The notes beneath the pieces were generated by a model. The model saw nothing but the letters and a program-made list of their open reading frames with translations. It did no database searches and was not told the DNA's origin. Both the position numbers and the translations under genes were made by a program. Below, piece by piece: positions 7,365 through 15,706 of a stretch of 64,000 nt of DNA. Every line of letters begins with the position of its first letter. Position 1 is the stretch's first letter. The DNA comes from Paractinoplanes bogorensis (lineage in GTDB: Bacteria > Actinomycetota > Actinomycetes > Mycobacteriales > Micromonosporaceae): the NCBI RefSeq assembly GCF_018829635.1, contig NZ_JAHKKG010000004.1, forward strand, positions 434,001 to 498,000, in the 5' to 3' direction.

Positions 7365-7748
7365 ATGACCTCATACGTGTCGCACACCACGATCGACTGC
7401 TCCGACGCCTACACGCTCTCGCGCTGGTGGGAGGGCGTGCTCGGCTACCGCGAGGACCCGGACGACCCGAACGAGCCCGGCCACGAGGAGTGCATGATCT
7501 TTTCGGCCGACCGGTCGCACCGGCTGCTGTTCATCGAGGTGCCCGACGTCAAGCAGGTCAAGAACCGGGTCCACCTCGATCTGCGCCCGGTCGAGGGCAC
7601 CCGCGACGAGGAGCTGGCCCGGCTGCTCGAGCACGGCGCGACCGTGGTCGGCGACCTAAGAAATTCCGACGGTACGGGCTGGGTCGTGCTCGCCGATCCC
7701 GAGGGCAACGAGTTCTGCATCCTGCGCAGTCAGGGCGAGCTGCAGTAG
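7365..7748 (+). CDS. VOC (glyoxalase/bleomycin-resistance fold) family protein
   Basis: This 127-residue single-domain protein has two beta-alpha-beta-beta-beta halves. It starts SHTTIDCSDAYTLSRWWEGVLGY and ends with WVVLADPEGNEFCILR, the typical VOC closing motif in which the final E-F-C strand supplies a metal ligand. Substrates of this clade are mostly unknown; many are annotated glyoxalase-like. ATG 7365 follows the divergent metal-transport promoter region. The last 93 bases overlap the convergent XRE regulator gene. Confidence 0.8.
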   Translation: MTSYVSHTTIDCSDAYTLSRWWEGVLGYREDPDDPNEPGHEECMIFSADRSHRLLFIEVPDVKQVKNRVHLDLRPVEGTRDEELARLLEHGATVVGDLRNSDGTGWVVLADPEGNEFCILRSQGELQ

Positions 7749-8528
7749 CTTCCCGGCGTCGGCCGACCCCGGATCGGCGTGGAAGACGACCAGCATCAGC
7801 GCCTCGGTCCCGGCGACGGCGAGCCGCTCGCGGTTGAGCGTCAGCTCGCCGAGCCGGGGGTGGACCATGCGGATCGGCGTGCCGCGCTGGCTGCGGATCT
7901 CGTGCCGGGCCCACAACTGCCGGAAATGGTCGCTGGCCAGGGACAGCTCGCCGGTCAGCTCGATGAACCGCGGATCGTCGACGTCGGTGCCGATGGCCTG
8001 GCGGAGGTTGGCCACGAAGCATTCGGTGACGTTCTTCCAGTCCGGGTGCACGGCCTGCACCGCCGGGTCGAGGAACAGGTCACGTAACTGGTTGCCGCCC
8101 GGGGTCAGGCCGGGGGTGAGCGCCCGGGCCAGGCGGTTCGAGGCCAGCACGTCGAAGTACCGGTCCTCGATGAAGGCGGGCTGGCTCAGGGAGTCGAGGA
8201 GCTTGAGGACGCCGGCCGGGGGCTTCTCCGTACGCGGCCGGCGCCGCCGCCGGGGCTGGTCGGCGACCAGGCTCAGCAGGTGGGCCAGGTGATCGTCGTC
8301 GAGCCGGAGCACCCGGGCGATCGACTCGAGCACCTGCACCGACGGGTGCCGGTCGCGCCCCCGCTCCAGGCGCAGGTAGTAGTCGGGGCTGATGCCGGCC
8401 AGCATCGCGACCTCTTCGCGGCGCAGGCCCGGAACCCGTCGTACCCCGATCTCGGGAATGCCCGCCTGCTGAGGGGTCACCAGCTCGCGCCGGGCCCGCA
8501 GGTAGGCACCGAGGGCGTTCGCAGTCAC
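7656..8528 (-). CDS. XRE-family regulator with MmyB-like ligand-binding domain
   Basis: This 290-residue protein has an N-terminal helix-turn-helix (residues about 5-75) with the marker VPGLRREEVAMLAGISPDYYLRLERG. A C-terminal domain follows of the MmyB-like/MLTR ligand-binding type (NVTECFVANLRQ... HFRQLWARHEIR...). Such proteins are common in actinomycetes and usually control the divergently placed oxidoreductase, here the SDR 87 bases away. The start is GTG 8528. The C-terminal 31 codons overlap the VOC gene antisense. Three related words (CTGTCC, GGACAG, CCTGTC) in the divergent gap at 8529-8575 are candidate operator parts. Confidence 0.85.
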   Translation of the reverse strand: MTANALGAYLRARRELVTPQQAGIPEIGVRRVPGLRREEVAMLAGISPDYYLRLERGRDRHPSVQVLESIARVLRLDDDHLAHLLSLVADQPRRRRRPRTEKPPAGVLKLLDSLSQPAFIEDRYFDVLASNRLARALTPGLTPGGNQLRDLFLDPAVQAVHPDWKNVTECFVANLRQAIGTDVDDPRFIELTGELSLASDHFRQLWARHEIRSQRGTPIRMVHPRLGELTLNRERLAVAGTEALMLVVFHADPGSADAGKLLQLALTAQDAELVALGIGEHDPARTVGIS

Positions 8529-8615
8529 CTGTCCAGCCTAGGTCGCGCCCGCCGGACAGAGGGGGTCCTGTCAGGGCTCCGGCTACCCGCCCCGGTCGTG
8601 CCTAGCGTCCGAGGC

Positions 8616-9284
8616 ATGACCATTTCCCTGATCACCGGCGCCAACAAGGGCATCGGGTACGAGACCGCCCGCCAGCTCGTCGACCTCGGCCACACCGTCT
8701 ACGTCGGCGCCCGTGACATCGAACGCGGCCGGGAAGCCGCCGCCGGCCTCGGTGCCCGTTTTGTCCAGCTGGACGTGACCGACGACGACTCGGTGAGCGC
8801 GGCCCTGAAGACGATCGAGGCCGAGCAGGGCCACCTCGACGTGCTCGTGCACAACGCCGGCATCCTGACCGGCCCGGCTCTGCAGATGTTCGACGTCAAC
8901 GCGGTCGGCATCGTGCGCGTCACCGAGGCGGCGCTGCCCCTGCTCCACAAGTCCGGCAACCCGACCGTGGTGACCATCTCGAGCAGCGCCGGCTCGTTCT
9001 GGGCCGTGAACAACCCCGACCGCCCCGAGTACCACCTGCCGGTGGCCCTCTACTCCGCGTCCAAGGCCGCCGCCACCATGCTGACCGTCCAGTACGCGAA
9101 GGCGCAGCCGGGGATCAAGTTCAACGCGCTCGAGCCCGGCTTCACCGCGACCGACATGACGGCCGGCTTCGACGGCGGGCGCACCCCGGCGGAGAGTGCC
9201 CGCACCGTCGTCCGTCTGGCCACGCTGCCGGCCGGCGGCCCGACCGGCACGTTCACCGACGAGTCGGGCGTCCTGCCCTGGTGA
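8616..9284 (+). CDS. Short-chain dehydrogenase/reductase (SDR)
   Basis: This 222-residue classical SDR has cofactor motif TGANKGIGYE at the N-terminus, NAG in LVHNAGIL, catalytic serine in TISSSAGS and the Y-x3-K pair in YSASKAAA. The motif details and an arginine after the first beta strand (GARD) favour NADPH. It is divergent from the XRE regulator, a common pair in which the regulator controls the dehydrogenase. The substrate is unknown. Confidence 0.85.
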   Translation: MTISLITGANKGIGYETARQLVDLGHTVYVGARDIERGREAAAGLGARFVQLDVTDDDSVSAALKTIEAEQGHLDVLVHNAGILTGPALQMFDVNAVGIVRVTEAALPLLHKSGNPTVVTISSSAGSFWAVNNPDRPEYHLPVALYSASKAAATMLTVQYAKAQPGIKFNALEPGFTATDMTAGFDGGRTPAESARTVVRLATLPAGGPTGTFTDESGVLPW

Positions 9285-9309
9285 AACCCGGTCCGGACGG
9301 GCAGCATCA

Positions 9310-12012
9310 GTGTCGATGCTGTACGGCCGGGATGCGGCGTGCGCCGCGATCGCAGGGCTGGTGACAGCCGCCGCGGAGGGGCGCGGCGGCTCCCTGGTCG
9401 TGCGCGGCGAACCCGGCGCGGGCAAGACGGCTCTGCTCGAGCACGCCGCGGCCACGGCCGGGAGCGGCTGGACGGTGCTGCCCGCGGCCGGGGTGCAGTC
9501 CGAGGCCGAGCTGGCCTTCGCGACGCTGCATCAGCTGCTGCTCCCGCTGCTGGACCGGAGCGCGAGCCTGGAGCCGGCGCAGGCGGCCGCCCTGCGCGGA
9601 GCGTTCGAGCTCGGCACGGCGGTGGTCGGCGACCGGTTCCTGGTGTCGGTCGCGGTCCTCAACCTGCTGTCCGACGCGTCGGCCGACCGCCCCGTGCTGT
9701 GCCTGGTCGACGACGCGCAGTGGATCGATCAGCCGTCGGCCGACGTGCTGGGCTTCGTGGCCCGGCGCTTGGGCGCGGAGCGGATCGCCCTGGTGGTCGG
9801 CCGGCGCGACACGGCGACCGGGTTCGCGGAGGGGCTGCCCGAACTCGAGCTGCCTCCGCTCGATGCCGAGGCGTCGGCCGCCCTGCTGCCCCGGCTCCCG
9901 CCCGCGGTGGTGAGCGGCCTGGTCCGGCTGGCCGGCGGCAACCCGCTCGCGCTGCGGGAGCTGCCGTCGTCGCTCACCCCGGATCAGGTGGCGGGCCGGC
10001 AGCCGCTCGACGACCGGGTGCCGTTGCCCGCCCGCCTCGACCGGCTGTTCGGGGACCGGCTGCGCGCCCTGCCCGGCCCGGTCCGCGCGCTGTTGCTGAT
10101 CGCCGCGGCCGAGGAGACCGGCAACGTCACCCTGGTGCTGGCCGCGGCGGCCGCGGGGGCGGACGCGCTCGACGTCGCCGAGCGCTCCGGGCTGGTCCGG
10201 GTCGCGGCGGACGGCATCGTCTTCCGGCACCCGCTGATCCGGGCGGCCGCCTATCAGATCGCCGAGCCCGCCGACCGCCGCGCCGCCCACCGGGCCCTGG
10301 CCGCCGCCGACCCCGACAACGACCGGGTGGCCTGGCACCGCGCGGCCGCCGCCGTCGGAACCGACGAGGAGGTGGCGACCGCGCTGGAGGACTCCGCCCA
10401 GCGGGCCGTGCGGCGGGGCGGGCACGCGGCCGCGGCCACGGCCCTGCTCCGGGCGGCCGAGCTGAGTGACCGGCCCGCCGCCCGGGCGCGGCGACTGGTG
10501 GCGGCGGCCGACGCGGCCCGGCGCAGCGGCCGGCATCCGCAGGCGATCGACCTGCTGGCCCGGGCCGCCCGCGCGGACGAGGGCGGTGATCCCGTCATCC
10601 AGGGAGCTGCCGATCACGTGCGGGCGACGATCGAGGCGGACGCCGGCAACGTGCTGGCCGCGGCCGGGCAACTCGCCGCGGTGTCCGAGCGGGCCGCGGC
10701 GGCCGACCCCACGCGCGCTCTGCACCTGCTGGTCGAGTCGGCCGAGGCGGCGGCGTACGCGGGCGACTCGTTGCGCTCGGCCGGGCTGGGCCGGCTGGCG
10801 GCCGCGCTGCCGGTGACCGACAAGCCGGCCGCGTTCCTGAGCGACCTGCTGCAGGGCATGGGCCGGGTCGCGGAGGGAGACAGCGCCGCCGGGGTGCTCC
10901 GGTTGCGCCGCGCGATCGGGGCCGCCGCGACGCTGACCGAGCCCCGGCACCACATCTGGGCCGGGGTCGCCGCGTCGTTCGTCGGTGACGAGCCGGGCGC
11001 CCGGCTGTGGTTCACCCGCGCCGTCGACCGCGCCCGCGCGACCGGGGCCCTGGGCGAGCTGCCCCACGCCCTCGAATACCTGGCCGAGCTGGACCTGCGT
11101 TCCGGCCGGTACGCCGATGCGGCCGGGCACGCCACCGAGGGCCGGCGCCTGGCCGCGGAGCTCGGACAGGACACCAGCATCAGCCGGCACCTGGGCACTC
11201 TCGCCTGTCTGGCCGCTCTGCGCGGCGCCGACGAGGAGTGCCGCGACCTGGCCCACGAGGCCCTGACCCGGGCCGGGCGGCGCGGTCTCGGCATCGTCGC
11301 CACGGTGGCCCGGCACGCGCTGGCGCTGGCCGACCTGGTGCGGGGACGCCCGGCCGACGCGCTGACCCATCTGCGCGCGATGCTCGACGCGCGGCCCGGC
11401 GCCGGCAGCCCGTTCCTCGCCGTCGCCTGCGTGCCCGACCTGGTCGAGGCGGCGGCGCGGGCCGACCGGTGGGAGGGGGTCGGGGAACCGCTGGCCGCGT
11501 TCGAGCGGCTGACCGGGCCGTCCGGCGCCCCGGCCGCGCGTTCGCTGCTGTGCCGGGCCCGCGCCCTGCTCCCCGGGGCCGACGCGGACCGGCTCTTCGC
11601 CGAGGCGGTACGTCTGGGCCAGGACTGTGACCGGCCGTTCGAGCTGGCCCGTACCCGGCTGCTGCACGGCGAGTTCCTGCGCCGCGGCAAGCGCCGGGCC
11701 GAGGCCCGGGTGCAGCTGCGCGAGGCCGCCGACGTCTTCGACCGGCTGGGTGCGGTGCCGTGGGCCGAGCGGGCCGGCGCCGAACTGCGGGCGACCGGCG
11801 AGACCGCCCGCAAACGGCAACCGGACACGCTGACCCGGCTCACCCCGCAGGAGCGGCAGATCGTCCGGCTGGTCGCCGACGGCGCGACCAACCAGCAGGT
11901 CGCGGCCCAGCTGTTCCTGAGCCGCCGGACCGTCGAGTACCACCTGCACAACGTCTTCACCAAGCTGGGCGTCTCGTCCCGGACCGCGCTGGCCCGGTCA
12001 GAAATCCCATGA
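9310..12012 (+). CDS. LAL-family (large ATP-binding LuxR) transcriptional regulator
   Basis: This is a regulator of about 900 residues. An N-terminal AAA/STAND ATPase has Walker A GEPGAGKTA and Walker B VLCLVDDAQWID. A long alpha-helical, TPR-like middle follows, and a C-terminal LuxR helix-turn-helix (LTPQERQIVRLVADGATNQQ... VEYHLHNVFTKLGV). LAL proteins activate operons on binding a ligand and ATP. Start is GTG 9310 (VSMLYGRD) or ATG 9316; no strong ribosome-binding site decides. The end, right after the helix-turn-helix, overlaps the convergent DUF6653 gene by 15 bases. Target unknown. Confidence 0.88.
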   Translation: MSMLYGRDAACAAIAGLVTAAAEGRGGSLVVRGEPGAGKTALLEHAAATAGSGWTVLPAAGVQSEAELAFATLHQLLLPLLDRSASLEPAQAAALRGAFELGTAVVGDRFLVSVAVLNLLSDASADRPVLCLVDDAQWIDQPSADVLGFVARRLGAERIALVVGRRDTATGFAEGLPELELPPLDAEASAALLPRLPPAVVSGLVRLAGGNPLALRELPSSLTPDQVAGRQPLDDRVPLPARLDRLFGDRLRALPGPVRALLLIAAAEETGNVTLVLAAAAAGADALDVAERSGLVRVAADGIVFRHPLIRAAAYQIAEPADRRAAHRALAAADPDNDRVAWHRAAAAVGTDEEVATALEDSAQRAVRRGGHAAAATALLRAAELSDRPAARARRLVAAADAARRSGRHPQAIDLLARAARADEGGDPVIQGAADHVRATIEADAGNVLAAAGQLAAVSERAAAADPTRALHLLVESAEAAAYAGDSLRSAGLGRLAAALPVTDKPAAFLSDLLQGMGRVAEGDSAAGVLRLRRAIGAAATLTEPRHHIWAGVAASFVGDEPGARLWFTRAVDRARATGALGELPHALEYLAELDLRSGRYADAAGHATEGRRLAAELGQDTSISRHLGTLACLAALRGADEECRDLAHEALTRAGRRGLGIVATVARHALALADLVRGRPADALTHLRAMLDARPGAGSPFLAVACVPDLVEAAARADRWEGVGEPLAAFERLTGPSGAPAARSLLCRARALLPGADADRLFAEAVRLGQDCDRPFELARTRLLHGEFLRRGKRRAEARVQLREAADVFDRLGAVPWAERAGAELRATGETARKRQPDTLTRLTPQERQIVRLVADGATNQQVAAQLFLSRRTVEYHLHNVFTKLGVSSRTALARSEIP

Positions 12013-12513
12013 CGCGTACTCGGGGCGGCCCTTGACCTCGGCGAACAGCAGCGCCATGCGGTCCAGGTACCAGAGCTTGCTCACGTTCACGATCAGCACG
12101 CCGGCGACTGTCGTGAGGACGTCGAGGCGGACCAGCCCGTACGCGAGAAGGATCAGCCCGGCGACACCGATCACGTTGGTGAGGTTCGGGACGGGCGAGC
12201 GGAACTGGGCCGGTATGTCGGCCGTGCCGCGCTCGGACCAGACCCGTTCGCCGAGGACGCTGGCGGAGGCCCAGTTGCGGGTCGACCGCGGCGGCGGGAA
12301 GAGCAGCGGATTGACCATCATCCAGAGCACCGCCAGAGCGATCGGGATCAGGCAGTACCAGCCGATCCAGTCACGGCTCCAGATCGCCAGGGCGAGCAGC
12401 GAGAGCACGGTGAACCGGGTCCAGACGCTGGCCGCGTTCGCGTGTCGCATCCACTTGTCGCCCTGCAGACCGAAGACCCGGGCGATGCGCTGTTCCATGG
12501 TGGGGGTTGTCAT
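11998..12513 (-). CDS. DUF6653 family membrane protein
   Basis: This 171-residue protein begins with a charged segment (MEQRIARVFGLQGDKWMRHANAAS) followed by about four hydrophobic helices in two pairs, separated by a soluble loop carrying NPLLFPPPRSTRNWASASVLGE. This arrangement and the W-x-RHAN-x-SVWTR motif match DUF6653, a family of unknown function found in actinomycetes and archaea. It ends SWDF. It is 53 bases downstream of the exonuclease gene and may be co-transcribed with it. Confidence 0.75.
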   Translation of the reverse strand: MTTPTMEQRIARVFGLQGDKWMRHANAASVWTRFTVLSLLALAIWSRDWIGWYCLIPIALAVLWMMVNPLLFPPPRSTRNWASASVLGERVWSERGTADIPAQFRSPVPNLTNVIGVAGLILLAYGLVRLDVLTTVAGVLIVNVSKLWYLDRMALLFAEVKGRPEYASWDF

Positions 12514-12566
12514 GCCCACCACGTTCGCGGGAACGGGGCGGCGTCGTATCCGTAGTAACCCCAGTG

Positions 12567-13568
12567 TCAGAACAGGGCCATCTGGCCCGGCGTCGGCTCG
12601 CGGCGGGCGGTCAGGCTGCCCCGGAACACCCACGGCCGGAACTCGGGTGCCGGGTCGGCCTCGGGCTCGGCCGGGGGAGCGCCGCCGGTCAGCGCCCACA
12701 ACGACGGCCCCAGGTTGATGCCGCGGGCCCGCAGCGCCTGACGCATCACGAACCGGCTCAGCGGCAGCCGGGCCGTGGCCAGGTCGGGGATCTCCAGGTC
12801 GTGGCGCATGCTCATCAGGCGGCGGTTGCGCTCGACGATCTCCCGGGCGCCGGGAGCGGTCAGCGAGGTGGCGGCGTGGGCCCCGACGGCGTCGCGGACC
12901 AGGGTGACGCCCGCGTCCCAGGCCGCCTCGATCGTGCCGAACGCGGCCAGCAGCTTGGCCGCGGTGGCCGCCCCGAAACGGCGTACGCCATGCAGGTTGT
13001 CGGACGGGTCGCCGCGCAGGGCGGCGAAGTCCCGGTACTGCCAGGGGTGCACCCCGTAAAGCGAAGGGAGGGCCGCCGCGTCGACCAGGACGGCCTCGTC
13101 GAAGCCGCCGTTGCGCACCCGCAGCACCGAGGTGGCGTCGTCGATCAGGGCGAACGCGTCGCGGTCGCTGGTCATCAGCACCGACTGCCAGCCGCCGGCC
13201 CGGGCCGTGGCGGCCGCGCTGGCCAGCACGTCGTCGGCCTCGTAGGCGCGCGGGACGACGGTGCACACGCCGGCGTCACGCAGCAGGGCGGGGGCGGCCA
13301 GCAGCTGCGCGGTCAGGTCTTCGGCCTTGTCGGGGCGGTGCGCCTTGTAGGCCGGGTAGTCGGTGCGGCGGGCCGACTCGTCGGGGCAGTCGAAGCCGAC
13401 CACCACCGCGTCGGGGCGCAGGTGGGCGGCGGCGCGGGCCATGTAACCGAAGAAGCCGCGCAGCGCCCAGATCGGGTTGCCGTCGTCGTCGACCCAGCCG
13501 TCGCCCGCGCCGGCGTGGTAGGCGCGGTGCAACAGGCTGTTGCCGTCGAGGACGAGCAGGAGGGGCAC
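12567..13568 (-). CDS. Stand-alone 5'-3' exonuclease (FEN/PIN-like)
   Basis: This 333-residue nuclease resembles the N-terminal domain of DNA polymerase I but has no polymerase part. Metal-binding acidic clusters occur in LDGNSLLHRA, VVGFDCPDES, AYEADDVLAS, TSDRDAF and the helix-3-turn segment LRGDPSDNLHGVRRFGAATA. It should remove RNA primers or flaps during replication and repair. The C-terminal 60 residues are proline-rich and less conserved. Its gene starts 9 bases downstream of the LacI regulator stop. Confidence 0.88.
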   Translation of the reverse strand: MPLLLVLDGNSLLHRAYHAGAGDGWVDDDGNPIWALRGFFGYMARAAAHLRPDAVVVGFDCPDESARRTDYPAYKAHRPDKAEDLTAQLLAAPALLRDAGVCTVVPRAYEADDVLASAAATARAGGWQSVLMTSDRDAFALIDDATSVLRVRNGGFDEAVLVDAAALPSLYGVHPWQYRDFAALRGDPSDNLHGVRRFGAATAAKLLAAFGTIEAAWDAGVTLVRDAVGAHAATSLTAPGAREIVERNRRLMSMRHDLEIPDLATARLPLSRFVMRQALRARGINLGPSLWALTGGAPPAEPEADPAPEFRPWVFRGSLTARREPTPGQMALF

Positions 13569-13577
13569 GCGAAGAGA

Positions 13578-14591
13578 CTACGCCGGGGGTGCGACGCTCT
13601 GCCTCACCACGAGTGCGGGGGCGATGGTACGGCGTACGGAATCGGTGGTCCCGGAATCGATCTGGGCCAGCAGCAACTCGAGCGAAGCGGTGGCCACGGC
13701 GTCGAAATCGGGGCGAATCGTCGTCAAGGGAGGGTTGTAGAACGCCGCCTCCGGCACGTCGTCGAAGCCCACGATGCTGATGTCACCCGGCACCCGCCGG
13801 CCGTGCTCGTTGAGGGCCCGCAGCAGCCCGAGCGCGATGTGGTCGTTGGCCGCGAAGACCGCCGTCGCCTCGGGCAGCCGGGCCAGCAACTGGCCGTTGC
13901 GGTAGCCCGAGGCGGCACTCCAGTCCCCGGTGAGCAGCGGCGGGATCTCGCGTCCGGCCTCGCGCAGGGCCGACTCCCAGCCCTGGACGCGCCCGGCCGC
14001 GTCGAACCAGTCGGCCGGCCCGGAGATGTGCCACACGGTCTGATGGCCCTGGCCGAGCAGATGTTCGGTGGCGGCCCGGGCGCCGGCCACCTGGTCGACC
14101 GTGACCAGGGTGGACGACCGTTCCGGATCGCCGTCGATGGTCACCACCGGGACGTCGTCGGGCAGCTTGGCCAGGGCCGGACCGGCCCCGGCGACCGGGG
14201 CGATCACGACCAGCCCGGCCACACGCTGGTCGAGGTGCCGTTCGACGGCGTCGGCGATCGAGCGTTCGTCGAGATTACGGACGCTGCCCACGTTGACCGC
14301 GAACCCGGTGGCCTGGGCCGCCTCCTCGAACGCGGTCAGCATCGACGCCGGCCCGTAGAGCGAGGAGTTCTGCGCGACCACCCCGATCACCTTGGACGTG
14401 CCGGTGACCAGCGCCCGGGCCGCCCGGTCGGGCCGGTAGCCGAGCTCGGCGATCGCCGCCTGCACCTTGAGGCGGGTCTGCTCGCTGACGTTGGGGTGCT
14501 CGTTGAGCACGCGCGACACCGTCTGATGCGACACCCCGGCCAGCCGGGCGACGTCCATCATCCCGGGCGGCCGCCCTCGTTTGACGCTCAT
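13578..14591 (-). CDS. LacI-family transcriptional regulator
   Basis: This 337-residue protein has an N-terminal helix-turn-helix (MMDVARLAGVSHQTVSRVLNE) and hinge (ELGYRPDRAARAL), then a periplasmic-binding-protein-like sensor ending in the FDDVPEAAFYNPPLTTIRPD segment. ATG 14591 is chosen because residues upstream are not conserved. Genes of this family usually repress sugar or polysaccharide utilisation. Here the neighbours are a polyester hydrolase upstream and an exonuclease downstream, so the target is not obvious. Confidence 0.88.
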   Translation of the reverse strand: MSVKRGRPPGMMDVARLAGVSHQTVSRVLNEHPNVSEQTRLKVQAAIAELGYRPDRAARALVTGTSKVIGVVAQNSSLYGPASMLTAFEEAAQATGFAVNVGSVRNLDERSIADAVERHLDQRVAGLVVIAPVAGAGPALAKLPDDVPVVTIDGDPERSSTLVTVDQVAGARAATEHLLGQGHQTVWHISGPADWFDAAGRVQGWESALREAGREIPPLLTGDWSAASGYRNGQLLARLPEATAVFAANDHIALGLLRALNEHGRRVPGDISIVGFDDVPEAAFYNPPLTTIRPDFDAVATASLELLLAQIDSGTTDSVRRTIAPALVVRQSVAPPA

Positions 14592-14614
14592 CCGCGGCAG
14601 GATAACCGCAACGA

Positions 14615-14641
14615 CCCGGCCGGCGTTGTCCGCCGACCGGG
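14615..14641 (-). terminator. Hairpin downstream of the polyester hydrolase
   Basis: CCCGGCCGGCG and CGCCGACCGGG pair with one mismatched step and a 5-base loop. It sits 13 bases after the hydrolase stop and 24 bases ahead of the LacI start. It is probably a terminator for the hydrolase transcript; no T tract follows. Confidence 0.4.
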
Positions 14642-14653
14642 CCGCTTTCCCGG

Positions 14654-15526
14654 TCAGGACAGCGGACAGGTGTTGCGGTAGTCCGAGATGGAGGTGCTGG
14701 ACGGGCCCGGGCAGATGAACTGGTCGTAGCGCGTGTCGTTGTCGACGAAGCGCTTCAGCCAGGCCACGCCGAGGCGGGCGGTGAAGGTGTTGACGGACTG
14801 CGGGAAGAAGTGCGAGGCGTTGTTGAGCTCCAGGTACGCCTTCTCCGACGACGCCGGGATGCTGTTGTAGAACGGGATCGAGTGCGACGAGACGGGCGCG
14901 ACGGTGTCGCTCTCGCCGCCGACGATCAGGGTCGGCACCCGCAGCGTCGACCAGCTCTTGGTCGTGTTCCACGGGGCCAGCGGCACCGCGGCCTGCAGTG
15001 ACGGACGCGAGCGGGCGGCCTCGAGGCTGCCGCCGCCACCCATCGAGTGACCGGCCACGGCGAGTCGCGTCGCGTCGATCCGGGTCCGCACCGAGCTGCG
15101 CTGGGTGAGGTAGTCGAGCGCGGCCAGCAGCTGGTCGCCGCGCGAACCGGGCTGGTCGTAGATGGTGTTGGTCTCGATGCCGATCACCACGAAGCCGTGC
15201 GACGCGATGCGCGGGCCCAGCCACGACAGGCTGGACCAGCGGGCGGTGAAGCCGGGGGAGATGGCGACCGCGCCGAATGTGCCGTCGGACGTGCTCGTCG
15301 GGTAGTAGATGGTGCCGCCGCCGAAGCCGCTGACCGTCGAGGGCACACTGGCGGTGGACACGCTGTAGGGCCCGCGGCTGGCGTCGAGCGAGCTGGTGGT
15401 CGGGTTGGGGCCGCGCTCGTACGGGTTGTCCGCGGCCTGGGCCGGAGCCGCGCCGAGTCCGACGGCCAGTGCGGCGGCCGCGGCCATCGCGAGGACGAAC
15501 CGGCGTGGTTTGCGAAGGTGCTGCAC
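14654..15526 (-). CDS. Secreted polyester hydrolase, actinobacterial cutinase / PETase-like
   Basis: This 290-residue protein has a Sec signal (MQHLRKPRRFVLAM... ending APAQA) followed by NPYERGPNPT, the start of mature actinomycete cutinases such as Thermobifida Cut2 and LCC. The catalytic triad is visible: Ser in GHSMGGGGS, Asp in GGESDTVAPV, His in NNASHFFP. The SPGFT segment supplies the oxyanion region, where Phe replaces the usual Tyr. The APW tryptophan of the aromatic clamp and the C-terminal disulfide cysteines (FICPGP, NTCPLS) are present. VDNDTRYDQF is a family hallmark. It should cleave cutin-like esters outside the cell; activity on PET is inference. Confidence 0.9.
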   Translation of the reverse strand: MQHLRKPRRFVLAMAAAAALAVGLGAAPAQAADNPYERGPNPTTSSLDASRGPYSVSTASVPSTVSGFGGGTIYYPTSTSDGTFGAVAISPGFTARWSSLSWLGPRIASHGFVVIGIETNTIYDQPGSRGDQLLAALDYLTQRSSVRTRIDATRLAVAGHSMGGGGSLEAARSRPSLQAAVPLAPWNTTKSWSTLRVPTLIVGGESDTVAPVSSHSIPFYNSIPASSEKAYLELNNASHFFPQSVNTFTARLGVAWLKRFVDNDTRYDQFICPGPSSTSISDYRNTCPLS

Positions 15527-15574
15527 CTGACACGCTCCCGATGGTTGGGGATTGATGGCGGTCAGTGTTTGTTC

Positions 15575-15603
15575 GGTTTCGCGGCGTGCGCATCGGCGAA
15601 ACC
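15575..15603. promoter_or_regulatory. Inverted repeat between polyester hydrolase and LAL gene
   Basis: GGTTTCGC and GCGAAACC form a perfect 8-bp dyad with a 13-base spacer, 49 bases upstream of the hydrolase start and about 104 upstream of the LAL start. Position and symmetry suit a shared operator. The regulator is unknown. Confidence 0.35.
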
Positions 15604-15706
15604 ACCAGCCTTGCGCAACGGCCTGTTAACACCCCCGAAATTTCATCAGCCGAAAAGTCCCGGTCAAACTCTTTCCGGCCGTGGCCTGCGACGACAGACT
15701 CCCTTC

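Noticed and set aside
8529..8615. Defined operator for the XRE regulator
   Set aside because: CTGTCC/GGACAG words are suggestive but short, and I know no consensus for this clade; mentioned only within the gene entry.
9307..11949. An open frame of 880 codons on the minus strand opposite the first LAL gene
   Set aside because: High-GC shadow frame: arginine/glutamine/glycine-rich translation without domains, lying wholly inside a gene with clear motifs on the other strand.
15047..15706. N-terminal extension of the LAL gene at 15707
   Set aside because: The extension reads antisense through the cutinase gene and has no conserved sequence; ATG 15707 fits the domain start.
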